From the NCBI GenBank assembly GCA_949878425.1, contig CATLAL010000015.1, forward strand, positions 1-59,644: a stretch of DNA of 59,644 nucleotides. The letters are read 5' to 3'. Numbering within the stretch: the first letter of the stretch is position 1; every line of letters begins with the position of its first letter. The notes under the pieces are model-generated. The model was not told the origin of the DNA, made no database searches, and saw only the letters and a list, made by a program, of their open reading frames with translations. Both the position numbers and the translations under genes were made by a program. The stretch comes from an uncultured Oscillospiraceae bacterium (GTDB taxonomy: Bacteria; Bacillota; Clostridia; Oscillospirales; Oscillospiraceae). Below are positions 8,152 through 17,514 of this stretch, piece by piece.

Positions 8152-8988
8152 ATGAAAAAAGCGACGCTTCTTCTGGCCCTGTGCCTCATCGTTCTGCTGA
8201 CCCTGCCTGTTGCCGGCGCGGCAATTGACGCCGTTGGAAGGGGCGTGACCGTTTTGGTGGACGGCGCGGCCCCGGAGTCCTTCTCAAATGCGTACATAAC
8301 GGACGAGGGCGTCACCATGGTTCCCCTGCGGGCTCTGGCGGAGGCGCTGGGCTTCTCTGTCCGCTGGGATCAGGAGACGCGGACCGTCTCCGTCATCTCC
8401 GGGCCGGCGGATGCGGCCCGCTCCGCTGTGGTTGTGCTGGACCCGGGACACGGCGGACTGAGCACCGGCGCTGGCTACGGCGGCGCGGCGGAGAAGGATC
8501 TCAATCTCTCCATTGCCTCCCAGGCCGCGGCGCTTCTGGAGGAGGCGGGCCTCACTGTGTACATGACCCGCAGCGGCGACGAGGACGTGGACCTCTATGA
8601 GCGCACCGTCATGGCGGCGGAATGGGAGGCGGATCTCTTTGTCAGCGTCCACTGCAACGCCAGCGTGATCTATCCGGACGCCGAGGGCATCTATACCGCC
8701 GCCTTCAGCGAGGACACCCCCGGCTGGACCCTGGCGGAGACGCTGCGGGAGACCATGATGGCCGCTACCGGCGCCGGGGATATGGGCACCGAGGCCCGGC
8801 CCAATCTGGCGGTGCTGCGTACCGCCGCCATGCCGGCGGCCCTGGTGGAGTGCGGGTATATGTCCACCCCGGCGGAGCTGGAGAAGCTGGTCCAGCCGGA
8901 CTACCAGGCCAAGCTGGCCCGTGGAATCGCGGACGGAGTCCTGGCCTACCTGGAACAGGAGAGCGCCCCGGGGCGTATACTGGAGTGA
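8152..8988 (+). CDS. Secreted N-acetylmuramoyl-L-alanine amidase (Amidase_3) with copper-amine-oxidase-like N-domain
   Basis: The enzyme cleaves the amide between muramic acid and the stem peptide in the cell wall. Residues 1-24 form a signal peptide (KK, then a hydrophobic run to VAGAA). Residues about 31-84 match the stalk domain often called copper amine oxidase N-like (VPLRALAEALGFSVRWD). The zinc amidase domain spans about 93-270 with VVLDPGHGG, a SVHCNA histidine and the C-terminal catalytic LVECGYMS glutamate. The start follows AAAGGAA. Total length is 278 aa. It stands alone between uvrC and feoA, so its division or sporulation role cannot be told. Confidence 0.9.
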   Translation: MKKATLLLALCLIVLLTLPVAGAAIDAVGRGVTVLVDGAAPESFSNAYITDEGVTMVPLRALAEALGFSVRWDQETRTVSVISGPADAARSAVVVLDPGHGGLSTGAGYGGAAEKDLNLSIASQAAALLEEAGLTVYMTRSGDEDVDLYERTVMAAEWEADLFVSVHCNASVIYPDAEGIYTAAFSEDTPGWTLAETLRETMMAATGAGDMGTEARPNLAVLRTAAMPAALVECGYMSTPAELEKLVQPDYQAKLARGIADGVLAYLEQESAPGRILE

Positions 8989-9017
8989 GCCGCGGGTGTG
9001 CCGTGAGGTATACGTTA

Positions 9018-9100
9018 GGCATACATTCTTTTTTCTTGAAAGAAAAAAATCAAAAAAGAACTTTTATCGAAAGACTGCCGCCTTTCTCCGCTGTGTATTT
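9018..9100 (-). repeat. AT-hairpin interspersed repeat, type 2, copy 1
   Basis: Read on the plus strand, GGCATACATTC begins an imperfect AT hairpin (TTTTTTCTT...AAGAAAAAA, about 9025-9049). Next comes ATCAAAAAAGAACTTTT and a small GAAAG...CTTTC hairpin at 9070-9087. The same order occurs at 17515 and 18555. It follows the amidase gene and may act as its terminator. Confidence 0.7.
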
Positions 9101-9202
9101 TTATAGCATTCTTTATAAATAGATGGTCTTTGCTTCCAGGTGCGAGCGCTGCCCGCCCGCACAATACCGCATACCTCCCACAGGAAAGGAGAACTGCCTC
9201 TG

Positions 9203-9433
9203 ATGGAGGATATCAATACATTGGACCGTCTGCCGGTGGGCCGGCAGGCCACCGTGGCGGAGCTGTGCGCCCCGGCGGACCAGCGCCGCCGGCTGCTGGA
9301 GCTTGGCTTTGTTCCGGGCCGGTCCGTGGCCGCCGTCCAGGAGAGCCCATGGGGCGACCCGGTGGCTTACGCCGTGTGCGGCGCTGTCATCGCGCTGCGC
9401 CGCGCCGACGCCCGGCTCATTGCCGTTGGGTAA
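9203..9433 (+). CDS. FeoA-like SH3-domain protein
   Basis: A 76-residue protein, MEDINTLDRLPVGRQATVAEL, with the FeoA pattern: a short beta-barrel domain containing RRRLLELGFVPGRSV and GDPVAYAVCGAVIALRRADA. FeoA helps the FeoB ferrous-iron transporter. No feoB is adjacent, so this is an orphan or has another partner. The ATG at 9203 follows AAAGGAGA. The open frame upstream of it lacks a ribosome site. It is transcribed on its own, with a strong terminator after it. Confidence 0.82.
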   Translation: MEDINTLDRLPVGRQATVAELCAPADQRRRLLELGFVPGRSVAAVQESPWGDPVAYAVCGAVIALRRADARLIAVG

Positions 9434-9445
9434 ATAGAAATCAAG

Positions 9446-9478
9446 GCCCTCCGGAGGAGTTTTCCTCCGGAGGGCTTC
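9446..9478 (+). terminator. Terminator after feoA-like gene
   Basis: GCCCTCCGGAGGA pairs with TCCTCCGGAGGGC around GTTT, followed by a short T-containing run. Confidence 0.75.
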
Positions 9479-9496
9479 CTTGTGGTGCAGCACGAA

Positions 9497-9554
9497 TGCC
9501 TATCTGCTTGGCGGCTCGGGGGTATCCCCCCGGGGTTATCGGGTAGACAGGCGC
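9497..9554. repeat. Short hairpin repeat with 'GCCTATC' ends
   Basis: ATGCCTATCTGC and, inverted, GTAGACAGGCGCC enclose a hairpin built on CGGGGG/CCCCCCG. It is a mini form of the ends of the 5759-6099 element and similar to 21473-21535. Confidence 0.6.
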
Positions 9555-9603
9555 CCGCGTGGGCATTGAAAAATGAATATTTTTGAATATTTCCCCCCAT
9601 CTC

Positions 9604-9633
9604 TTGACTTCTCTCCGGGCTGAGATATATAAT
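9604..9633 (+). promoter_or_regulatory. Promoter of the ABC exporter operon
   Basis: TTGACT and TATAAT are 18 bp apart. Its position excludes the upstream ATG at 9583 and supports the GTG start at 9685. Confidence 0.7.
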
Positions 9634-9684
9634 ATGTGCCATATGCAGTTTTCCCCCAGCGGGACGGAAGGGAGATGCGGCGCT

Positions 9685-11460
9685 GTGATATTCGGAAAGC
9701 ACATCAATAAATACTACTTCAAGTATGCCGGCTGGCTCCTCCTGGGCCTGGCGGCGCTGGTCCTGGTGGACTACCTACAGCTGGTGATTCCCAATCTCTA
9801 CCAGATGGTGATCAACGGCATGAACCAGGGCTATGTGATGGTGGAGGGACAGCGCTTCGCTTTTGATATGGACTTCCTCCTGGACCGGATCTGCATGCCC
9901 ATGGTGTGGATCATCCTGGCGGTGGTGTTCTGCCGGTTTGCGTGGCGGGTGTGCATCTTCGGCGCGGCCATCAAGGTGGAGACGGATCTGCGCAACGAGA
10001 TGTTCAGCCATGCCAAGGACCTCTCCCGCCAGTTCTACCAGGAGAACAAGGTAGGCGGGCTCATGAGCCTGTTTACCAACGACCTGGAGACGGTGCAGGA
10101 CTGCTACGGCTCCGGCTTTCTGATGGTCCTGGACGTGCTGGTGCTGGGGAGCCTGTCGGTGGCGAAGATGTGGAACATGGACCCGCTGATGACGGGGCTG
10201 TCCCTGATCCCCATGGCCCTCCTGCTGGCCTCCAGCATGGTGGTGGGCCAGTACATGAGTAAAAAGTGGGACATCCGCCAGGAGGCCTTCTCCAAGCTCA
10301 GCGACTTCTCCCAGGAGAGCTTCTCCGGCATCGCGGTGATCAAGGCCTTTGTCAAGGAGGGCCGGGAGCTGTGGGCCTTCCAGAAGCTGAACAAGGAGAA
10401 CGAGAAGGCCAACGTGGAGTTCACCCGGGCCTCGGTGCTCTTCCGGATTCTCACCACCCTCTTTGTGGAGTCGGTGGTGTGCATCATTCTGGGCTACGGC
10501 GGCTACCTGGTCTACCAGGGCGCCTTCAACGCCGGGCAGCTGATGGAGTTCATCGGCTACTTCAACGCCATCGTCTGGCCCATCATGGCGGTGTCCGAGC
10601 TCATCGACATGACCAGCCGGGGCAAGGCCTCTCTCAAGCGGATCAGCGCGCTGCTGGACGCCAGGCAGGACGTGGCGGACCGGCCCGGCGTGGAGCCCCT
10701 GGGGGAGGTCCGGGGGGACATTGAGTTTCGAAACCTCACCTTCCGCTACCCGGACGGGGAGTACGACGCCCTCCGGGACGTGTCCTTTACCATCAAGGCC
10801 GGGGAGAACGTGGGCCTGGTGGGCCGCACCGGCGCCGGCAAGACCACGGTGGTGGACCTGATATTGCGCACCTGCAACGTGCCCGACGGCACCATCTTCA
10901 TTGACGGCCGGGATGTCAACTCCGTCCCCATCCAGGACGTGCGCCAGGCCGCGGCCTACGTGCCCCAGGACAACTTCCTCTTCAGCGACACCATTGCCAA
11001 CAACATCGGCTTTACCACCAGGGACCCGGACCGGACCGCGGTGGAGGCCGCCGCCGTGCTGGCGGACGTGGACGGCAACATCCGGGAATTTTCCGAGGGC
11101 TATGAGACGGTCCTGGGGGAGCGGGGTGTCACCGTCTCCGGCGGGCAGAAGCAGCGCATTTCCATCGCCCGAGCCCTGCTGAAGGACGCGCCCATTCTGA
11201 TTCTGGACGACTCCGTCTCCGCCGTGGACACCCAGACGGAGCGGACCATTCTGGCCAATCTCCGCGCCACCCGGGCGGGCCGGACCACCATTCTCATCGC
11301 CCACCGCATCTCCACCATTGAGCAGATGGACCGGGTGATCTTTCTGGACGACGGCCGGATCGCGGCCGTGGGAACCCACGCCGCGCTGTACGAGACCTGC
11401 GGAGCCTACCGCCGCATGGTAGATCTGCAAAAGCTGGAGGAGGAGAGCCGCAATGGGTGA
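9685..11460 (+). CDS. Heterodimeric ABC exporter, subunit 1 (degenerate Walker B)
   Basis: This is a fused membrane-ATPase half-transporter (about 591 aa) with six transmembrane helices in the first 320 residues and a nucleotide-binding domain at the C-terminus. Walker A is GRTGAGKTT, the signature VSGGQ is intact, but Walker B reads ILILDDS, with Asp where the catalytic Glu belongs. That is the hallmark of the non-catalytic half of heterodimeric exporters (TM287/288, BmrCD type). The GTG at 9685 follows GGAAGGGAG and is preferred over an ATG at 9583 that lies before the promoter. The last 8 bp overlap the partner gene. The substrate is unknown; multidrug or peptide export is usual. Confidence 0.88.
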   Translation: MIFGKHINKYYFKYAGWLLLGLAALVLVDYLQLVIPNLYQMVINGMNQGYVMVEGQRFAFDMDFLLDRICMPMVWIILAVVFCRFAWRVCIFGAAIKVETDLRNEMFSHAKDLSRQFYQENKVGGLMSLFTNDLETVQDCYGSGFLMVLDVLVLGSLSVAKMWNMDPLMTGLSLIPMALLLASSMVVGQYMSKKWDIRQEAFSKLSDFSQESFSGIAVIKAFVKEGRELWAFQKLNKENEKANVEFTRASVLFRILTTLFVESVVCIILGYGGYLVYQGAFNAGQLMEFIGYFNAIVWPIMAVSELIDMTSRGKASLKRISALLDARQDVADRPGVEPLGEVRGDIEFRNLTFRYPDGEYDALRDVSFTIKAGENVGLVGRTGAGKTTVVDLILRTCNVPDGTIFIDGRDVNSVPIQDVRQAAAYVPQDNFLFSDTIANNIGFTTRDPDRTAVEAAAVLADVDGNIREFSEGYETVLGERGVTVSGGQKQRISIARALLKDAPILILDDSVSAVDTQTERTILANLRATRAGRTTILIAHRISTIEQMDRVIFLDDGRIAAVGTHAALYETCGAYRRMVDLQKLEEESRNG

Positions 11461-13342
11461 GTATCTGCCAATCCTGATTGTCGCCGCCATCATCGGCGCC
11501 TTTGCCGTCGCCTTTGTGGCCGCCTACCTGGGCGTCAAGAACCGGAAGGAGGCCATGGGCTTTGACCGCCACATCCCGGACGGGGAGATCATCCGGCGGC
11601 TGATGAAGTATGTCCGGCCCCACTGGAAGGAATTTCTGATCGCTTTTGTCATCATGGCGGTCTCCATCCTTTACGACCTGGTGGCCCCTCTCATTGTGGG
11701 CCGCATTCAGGGGATTATTAAGGACCGGTTCGAGCTGAGCGTCCTCTTCCGCTGGGTGGCGGTCTACGCGGGCATCCTGGTGGTGTCCATGATCTGCACC
11801 TACTTTCAGGCCATCATCATGCAGAAGGCGGGGCAGAAAATCCTCTCCGCCCTGCGCCAGGACCTCTTTACCCACATCGAGAGCCTGTCCCACGACCAGC
11901 TCAACAAGATCCCCGTGGGCAAGCTGGTCACCCGGGTCACCAACGACACCAACGCCATCTCCATGATGTTCACCAACGTGCTGGTGAACATGGTAAAAAA
12001 CAGCCTCATCGTGGTGGGGGTGCTGGCGGCCATGCTGCTGCTCAACTACCAGCTGACGCTGATGGTGCTGTGCTTCGTGCCCTTCCTGGTCCTCTTCACC
12101 GTCATCTTCCGCAAGTTCACCCGGCGGGTCTACCGGGTGGTGAAGGACCGGACCACGGACATCAACACCTACCTCTCCGAGAACCTCTCCGGCATCAAGA
12201 TCACTCAGATCTTCAACCAGGAGCAGCGGAAGCTGGAGGACTTCCTCTCTAAGAGCGAGAGCCTGAAAAAGGCCAAGCAGAACCAGATCTTCGTCTTTGG
12301 CATCTTCCGCCCCATGGTCTACATGCTCTATATCTCCTCCGTGCTGTGCCTTTTGTATCTGGGGGGCAAGGGGTACATCCGGGACACGTCCTTCCTGGGC
12401 CAGACCCTGACCAGCAGCGTCATCGTCTCCTTCTACATGTACATCTCCAAGTTCTTCAACCCCATCCAGACCCTGGCGGAGCAGTTCAACATGCTCCAGT
12501 CCGCCTTCGCCTCCGCGGAGAAGATCTTCACCGTCTTTGACATGGAGCCGGAGATCGTGGACGAGCCGGACGCCATGGAGCTGGAGGAGATCCGGGGGGA
12601 GATCGAGTTCAAGGACGTGTGGTTCGCCTATGTGCCCGGGGAGTGGGTGCTCAAGGGCGTGTCCTTCCACGTCAGCCCCAGGCAGACCGTGGCCCTGGTG
12701 GGCTCCACCGGCTCCGGCAAGACCACCATCCTCTCCCTGATCTGCCGGAACTACGACATTCAAAAGGGACAGATCCTCATTGACGGCATTGACATCCGCC
12801 GGATCAAGATAGCCTCCCTCCGCCGCCACTTCGGCCAGATGCTCCAGGACGTGTTCCTCTTCTCCGGCACCATCCGCAGCAACATCGTGCTCCGGGAGGA
12901 GCGCTTCAGCGACGAGGAGATCTGGGACGCCTGCCGCTACGTCAACGCCGACGACTTTATCGGCAAGTTTGACAGCGGCCTGGACGAGGCGGTCCGGGAG
13001 CGGGGCGGCAACTTCTCCTCCGGCCAGCGGCAGCTGCTCAGCTTCGCCAGGACCATCATCCACCGGCCGGAGGTGATGATCCTGGATGAGGCCACCGCCA
13101 ACATCGACACGGAGACGGAGCTCCTCATCCAGGACTCCCTGGAGAAGATGAAGAACATCGGCACCATGCTCATCGTGGCCCACCGGCTGAGCACCATCCA
13201 GCATGCGGACAACATCATCGTCCTCGCCCGCGGGGAGATCCTCGAGCAGGGGACCCACCAGGAGCTCCTGGCCCGGCGGGGCCGGTACTACCAGCTCTAC
13301 ACCCTGCAATACAGCAGGGAGCAGCTGCGCCAGCAGGCGTGA
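11453..13342 (+). CDS. Heterodimeric ABC exporter, subunit 2 (catalytic Glu, degenerate signature)
   Basis: Partner of the preceding gene, 629 aa, starting inside it (8-bp overlap, so translationally coupled). It has a cytoplasmic N-terminal extension, six transmembrane helices and an ATPase domain. Walker A is GSTGSGKTT, Walker B MILDEAT carries the normal Glu, but the signature is FSSGQ instead of LSGGQ. With subunit 1 this gives one consensus and one degenerate ATP site. The order and motif split match known heterodimeric exporters of the MdlB class. Confidence 0.9.
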   Translation: MGEYLPILIVAAIIGAFAVAFVAAYLGVKNRKEAMGFDRHIPDGEIIRRLMKYVRPHWKEFLIAFVIMAVSILYDLVAPLIVGRIQGIIKDRFELSVLFRWVAVYAGILVVSMICTYFQAIIMQKAGQKILSALRQDLFTHIESLSHDQLNKIPVGKLVTRVTNDTNAISMMFTNVLVNMVKNSLIVVGVLAAMLLLNYQLTLMVLCFVPFLVLFTVIFRKFTRRVYRVVKDRTTDINTYLSENLSGIKITQIFNQEQRKLEDFLSKSESLKKAKQNQIFVFGIFRPMVYMLYISSVLCLLYLGGKGYIRDTSFLGQTLTSSVIVSFYMYISKFFNPIQTLAEQFNMLQSAFASAEKIFTVFDMEPEIVDEPDAMELEEIRGEIEFKDVWFAYVPGEWVLKGVSFHVSPRQTVALVGSTGSGKTTILSLICRNYDIQKGQILIDGIDIRRIKIASLRRHFGQMLQDVFLFSGTIRSNIVLREERFSDEEIWDACRYVNADDFIGKFDSGLDEAVRERGGNFSSGQRQLLSFARTIIHRPEVMILDEATANIDTETELLIQDSLEKMKNIGTMLIVAHRLSTIQHADNIIVLARGEILEQGTHQELLARRGRYYQLYTLQYSREQLRQQA

Positions 13343-13753
13343 ACGCCGCTCCGGCTTTGATAAGGATAAGGAGGTGAGCGCGGTGCCGCTCTGCATTGTC
13401 TTCGCTCCATGCAAGGTCTGATCCGGACAGAGCTGCATGGAGGACTGTAACAGGGAAATCAATTTTTTAACTATTCAGCTGTCAAGGTGCGTTTTGTGCT
13501 TCCGCAGGCGCCGATCTACTCGATAGCCCCGGCGTTAGGCGGCCTTTGCCCGCCCCAGCCCTAAGCCGCCCGCAGGGCGGCCCACGGTCGGCGAGATCCA
13601 AGAAAAAATTTTTCACTGGATATGCGAAACTGATTTCCCCAGCAATAAGCAAAAAAGTTTCTTTTGATTCTTTTCTTTTCAAAGAAAAGAGTGTATGCCT
13701 CTCCGGACAGACTTTGCCCATAAACGCATCAAACGAAAAGGAGCAAAGTCTGC
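13343..13753. repeat. Intergenic region with GC-rich and AT-hairpin repeats
   Basis: There is no secure gene. A strong ribosome site (AAGGAGG near 13370) precedes a 12-codon GTG frame at 13382-13420. A GC-rich palindromic unit ends CCACGG at about 13558-13587. An AT hairpin at 13667-13692 (ATTCTTTTCTTTT... type) ends with GTGTATGCC like the other AT-hairpin copies. The last 40 bp carry the AAGGAG ribosome site of the MFS gene. Confidence 0.6.
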
Positions 13754-15067
13754 ATGAAGCGATTTTTTACGTCCCTGAGGGGACTGGAGCAATTTCTGAT
13801 TCTATGGAGCACCCAGGCGCTCTCCGCCCTGGGCAGCGCTATGACCAGCTTCGCGCTGGTGATCTGGTCCTACCAGCGGGAGGGCTCGGCTCTGACCACG
13901 GCCCTGCTCTCCATCTGTTCCTACGCCCCCTATGTGGCGCTGAGCATCTTTGCCGGCAGTCTGGGGGACCGGTGGGACAAGCGGAAAACCATGGCCGTCT
14001 GCGACGGCTTCGCGGCCCTGACCACCCTGGCGGCGTTGGCGCTGCTGCGGACCGGGCGGCTGGAGATCTGGCACCTGTACCTGCTCAACGCCCTCAACGG
14101 CCTGATGAACACCGTCCAGCAGCCGGTGAGCGACGTGGCGGTCACCCTGCTGACCCCCAAGGGCCAAGCGCAGCGGGTGGGGGGCCTGCGGGCCCTGTCT
14201 AGCTCCCTGGTGGCCCTACTGGCCCCGGCGCTGGCTACGGCCATGCTGACCCTGCTGGGCCTGGAGGCGGTGATCGCTTTTGACCTTCTCACCTGCGCCG
14301 CCGCCCTTCTGGCGCTGGCGCTGTGGATCCGGCTCCCGGAGGGGGTGGCCCCGGCGGAACGGGTGTCCCTGGGGAAGTCCGCGAGAGAGGGAGTCCGGTG
14401 GCTGAGAGACCACCGGGGCGTGCTGGATCTGATGCTGTTCCTCGCGGCCATCAACCTGATTGCCAGCATGTACAATGCCGCCCTGCCGGCCATGCTGCTC
14501 TCCCGGCCCGGAGGCGGGGAGGCGGTGCTGGGGGCGGTGGAGCTGTGCACCGGTCTGGCCAACCTGGCCGTGGGCCTCCTGGCGGCCCTGCTGCCCGCGC
14601 CCAAGAGCCGGGTGCGGGTCATCTGCAACTGCCTGCTGATCTCCATGGGCACGGAGAACCTGCTGTTGGCCCTGGGACGGGGCTGGCCGGTGTGGTGCTT
14701 CGGCGCGGTGCTGGGGTGGCTCCCCATCCCCCTGATGAACGCCAACATGGACGCCCTGCTGCGGCTCCACGTCCCTTTGGAGATGCAGGGCCGGGTCTAC
14801 GCGGCCCGAAACACCCTCCAGTTCTTTACCATCCCCGTGGGCTACCTGCTGGGGGGCGCCCTGGTGGACCGGGTCCTGGAGCCCCTGATGGCGGACCTCC
14901 GGGCGGACGCGCCGTTGGCCCTTCTGCTGGGCGCCGGCAAAGGCAGCGGCGCAGCGGCGCTGTTCCTTATCATCGCGCTGGCCGGCGTGGCGGTCTGCCT
15001 GGCCTTTCGCCGGGACAGACGGCTGTGGGAGCTGGAAGGCGGTTCTTCAAGCTATATCGTCAGATAA
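13754..15067 (+). CDS. MFS transporter
   Basis: A 437-residue major facilitator protein with about twelve hydrophobic segments. The loop between helices 2 and 3 reads GSLGDRWDKRKTM, the usual MFS motif A form. The overall look is that of drug/siderophore exporters of the EntS/MefA type, but nothing in the sequence fixes the substrate. AAGGAG precedes the ATG. It is monocistronic, with a terminator after it. Confidence 0.85.
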   Translation: MKRFFTSLRGLEQFLILWSTQALSALGSAMTSFALVIWSYQREGSALTTALLSICSYAPYVALSIFAGSLGDRWDKRKTMAVCDGFAALTTLAALALLRTGRLEIWHLYLLNALNGLMNTVQQPVSDVAVTLLTPKGQAQRVGGLRALSSSLVALLAPALATAMLTLLGLEAVIAFDLLTCAAALLALALWIRLPEGVAPAERVSLGKSAREGVRWLRDHRGVLDLMLFLAAINLIASMYNAALPAMLLSRPGGGEAVLGAVELCTGLANLAVGLLAALLPAPKSRVRVICNCLLISMGTENLLLALGRGWPVWCFGAVLGWLPIPLMNANMDALLRLHVPLEMQGRVYAARNTLQFFTIPVGYLLGGALVDRVLEPLMADLRADAPLALLLGAGKGSGAAALFLIIALAGVAVCLAFRRDRRLWELEGGSSSYIVR

Positions 15068-15091
15068 CCTGCTGGTCAATTGAATTATACA

Positions 15092-15121
15092 GGAAAAGCC
15101 CGCCTTTCGGCGGGCTTTTCC
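15092..15121 (+). terminator. Terminator after MFS gene
   Basis: GGAAAAGCCCGCC pairs with GGCGGGCTTTTCC around TTTC. It is symmetric, so it may also serve the minus strand. Confidence 0.85.
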
Positions 15122-15183
15122 TGCGTTTTCTCGGCCAAAACTTTGTGGAAAGGCGTTTTCCCTTCACGCATGTCTTAAGGTTT

Positions 15184-15298
15184 GCCCCCCGGAGAGTGCC
15201 TACCTCTCCGGGGGGCAGCCTTTTTTGTGAGAGTACGGAGCCTCACCACATTCTTAGCTGTGTTTATTATAGCATAGCTCTTGTAGTATGTGCACGGG
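15184..15298. repeat. Repeated convergent-gap module, copy 1 (hairpin plus conserved tail)
   Basis: A 13-bp hairpin (GCCCCCCGGAGAG arms, 15184-15216) is followed by CCTTTTTTGTGAGAGT and a conserved tail with TAGCTGTGTTTATTATAGCA. The same order of parts, clearly related in sequence, is at 37437-37550. Both lie in gaps between converging genes. On the plus strand it can be a terminator. On the minus strand a TATAAT lies within the tail. Confidence 0.65.
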
Positions 15299-15318
15299 GG
15301 CAGAGAAATTTTCTTCGA

Positions 15319-17463
15319 TTACATCAGGGGCTCCATGCTCAGCACGGGGTGGCCCTTCTCGGTGAGGAAGTTCAGCAGGGCCTCGGCGTCCTCGGTGACG
15401 GTCTCGTCGCCGATCATGTCGGCGAAGTTGTCCACGCCGTAGAGCTCCTTGGCGGACTGGTTCAGCCGCTCGGCCACCTGGTCCTTCAGCGCCTTGGGCA
15501 TCCAGACGATGCGGCCCAGACCGCCCTCGGCCTTCATGAACTTCTTGGAGGCGATGAAGTGCTTGCCGTGGCCCATGAAGCCGGGGGTCTGCACGCCGCC
15601 GCCGGTCATGGAGGCCATCTCGGAGAAGGTCATGCCCAGGGGGGTCATGCCGGCGTGCTCCCGGTTGACGATAATCACGCCGTTGGAGAAGGGCTCAATG
15701 CCGCAGATGCACTCGAAGCAGCCGCAGCTGGTCATGGGGTCCTCCATGATGGAGTAGAGGGTGACGGACTCCAGCGCGCCCTGGCTGTACTTGTTGACCG
15801 CCTCGTTGACCTCCTCCCAGCGGCCAATGTTCTCGTCGATCACATGGGCCTTGGGGACCACCTGGCAGGGGCCGGAGGGGTCCAGCTCGTTGGTGGCCTT
15901 GGCGTCCAGCCAGCTCACCGCGCCGCACAGGCCCAGACGCTCCGGTGTGACAATGCAGACGTGGCTGGGGGAGAAGGACTGGCACATGATGCAGGTGTAG
16001 AACTGGTCCACGTTCTCGTCCGTGAGGCTCCCCAGGCGCTCGTCCCGCTTGTCGTAGGCGGGAATGGCCACCTCCTGGCGGAACTTGGCGCACTCCGCGG
16101 GGTCGGTGATGATGGTGACCTCACACTTGTCGATCACCGCGTCGTAGTCGCTCTTCAGCTTGGCATAGAGCACCTCGCCGAAGTCCTTAGCCCGCACGCC
16201 CGCCTCAAAGGCGGCCTTGCTGATGCGGATGCGGATCACGTCACGCTGGCCAGTGTGCATGACGCCCTCCATGCAGTTGATGTAGGCGTGGAACTTGCGC
16301 TCAAAGACGGACTCAAAGTCCGGCGTCATGTTCTTGCCGGCCACGTCGGCCACCATGCAGAAGTCCACCTTGCTGCCCACCTCGAAGGCGTCGAAGTCCG
16401 GCCCGATGAGGGTGAACCGGTGGTCCTCCACCTGGCTGAGCTCCTTGCTGCGCACCAGCTCCAGGCCGGTCTTGCGGGAGCCGTCGAACTCCAGCTGCAT
16501 GTCGCCCCGGCGGACAATCTCGCCCTCAAAGGCGGAGGAGAAGGCCACGGGAATGTCCACGTTGGTGATCTTGATCTTGATGTCCCGGGCCTCCAGACTG
16601 GTGGCGTTGAACTTGGTGGTGTCCTCCTGGATGATGAGGCTCTTGGGCACCCGGAACATGTTGTTCTCCTCGGTGTCGTTGGTGATCACCGGGAAGCCCA
16701 GCTGAATGGCCCCCGCGCCGCAGGCCACGGTCATGTCGTCCACAGGGGCGTAGGCGTTGACAAAGGCAAAGACGCGGTCCATGGTGTAGCGCCACATGCC
16801 GTCGTAGTCGCCGGCCTGAACGGCGCCGAAGATGAACGCCGCCCGCAGAGCCACGCTGACCACGTGGGCCACACTGGAGAGGTCGCGGCCCAGAGCCACA
16901 TTGCGCACGTTGAAGCCCAGCTTCACGCCCTTCTCCACGCACTGGTCAATGATGCCGCCCACCAGCGTGACAAAGATGCCCTGGGACTGGTACTGCTTCA
17001 CCAGCTCCACGCCCTCCTCGGCCGTGGGAGCCGCGCCAATGATCACCGCTACGCCGGGAATGTCCCGGGTAACCAGAGGTACGCCCAGCTCACGGACCTG
17101 GGCGTCGGTGAAGTGGCCCATGACGGGGTCCTCGTAGGGACTGCCGCCGGCCATGGCGTACTTCATCAGCTCAATGATCTCGGCGGAGAGAGCCGTGGCC
17201 ACACCGGAGGTAAAGATGTCCTTGGTGCGGCTGTTGCGGGTCATGAAGCCCTTCACCTCGTTCTCCAGAGCGGCCTTGACCTCGCCCACAGTGCCCACCT
17301 TCTTGCCTGTCATGGCGTAGAAGCAGGGCAGGGAGTAGGCCGTGTCGCCAAAGGTCGCCGGGGCGTCGGGCCCCAGCTTCGCCATGGCCTCGTCCACAGC
17401 CTTTACCGCCAGGGCGTACATCTCGTCGTTGCCGGAGAAAACGCGCTCAAATAATGTTTTCAC
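15319..17463 (-). CDS. acsB: Acetyl-CoA synthase (CODH/ACS complex subunit beta)
   Basis: ACS joins CO, a corrinoid-bound methyl group and CoA into acetyl-CoA in the Wood-Ljungdahl pathway. The 714 residues match bacterial AcsB. The A-cluster ligands are visible: CIMCQSF...CIVTPERLGLCGA for the Fe4S4 cube and SCGCFECICG, whose Cys-Gly-Cys binds the distal nickel. An upstream extension is open, but the GTG at 17463 follows AGGAG by 10 bp and gives the family N-terminus (VKTLFERVFSGNDEM). It is third in the cooS-cooC-acsB order. The methyl-branch and corrinoid protein genes (acsCDE) are not in the window. Confidence 0.93.
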   Translation of the reverse strand: MKTLFERVFSGNDEMYALAVKAVDEAMAKLGPDAPATFGDTAYSLPCFYAMTGKKVGTVGEVKAALENEVKGFMTRNSRTKDIFTSGVATALSAEIIELMKYAMAGGSPYEDPVMGHFTDAQVRELGVPLVTRDIPGVAVIIGAAPTAEEGVELVKQYQSQGIFVTLVGGIIDQCVEKGVKLGFNVRNVALGRDLSSVAHVVSVALRAAFIFGAVQAGDYDGMWRYTMDRVFAFVNAYAPVDDMTVACGAGAIQLGFPVITNDTEENNMFRVPKSLIIQEDTTKFNATSLEARDIKIKITNVDIPVAFSSAFEGEIVRRGDMQLEFDGSRKTGLELVRSKELSQVEDHRFTLIGPDFDAFEVGSKVDFCMVADVAGKNMTPDFESVFERKFHAYINCMEGVMHTGQRDVIRIRISKAAFEAGVRAKDFGEVLYAKLKSDYDAVIDKCEVTIITDPAECAKFRQEVAIPAYDKRDERLGSLTDENVDQFYTCIMCQSFSPSHVCIVTPERLGLCGAVSWLDAKATNELDPSGPCQVVPKAHVIDENIGRWEEVNEAVNKYSQGALESVTLYSIMEDPMTSCGCFECICGIEPFSNGVIIVNREHAGMTPLGMTFSEMASMTGGGVQTPGFMGHGKHFIASKKFMKAEGGLGRIVWMPKALKDQVAERLNQSAKELYGVDNFADMIGDETVTEDAEALLNFLTEKGHPVLSMEPLM

Positions 17464-17514
17464 GTTATTAATCACTCCTAACGATTCTCTGTAAATCAGG
17501 TTGTTCAGGTTGTT

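Noticed and set aside
14323..17454. A 1043-codon plus-strand frame and other long frames opposite cooS, mutS2, uvrC and the ABC genes
   Set aside because: They are antisense shadows caused by GC-rich codon use. Their products are low-complexity (runs of His, Gly, Leu, Val, Asp) and the opposite strand encodes well-known proteins.
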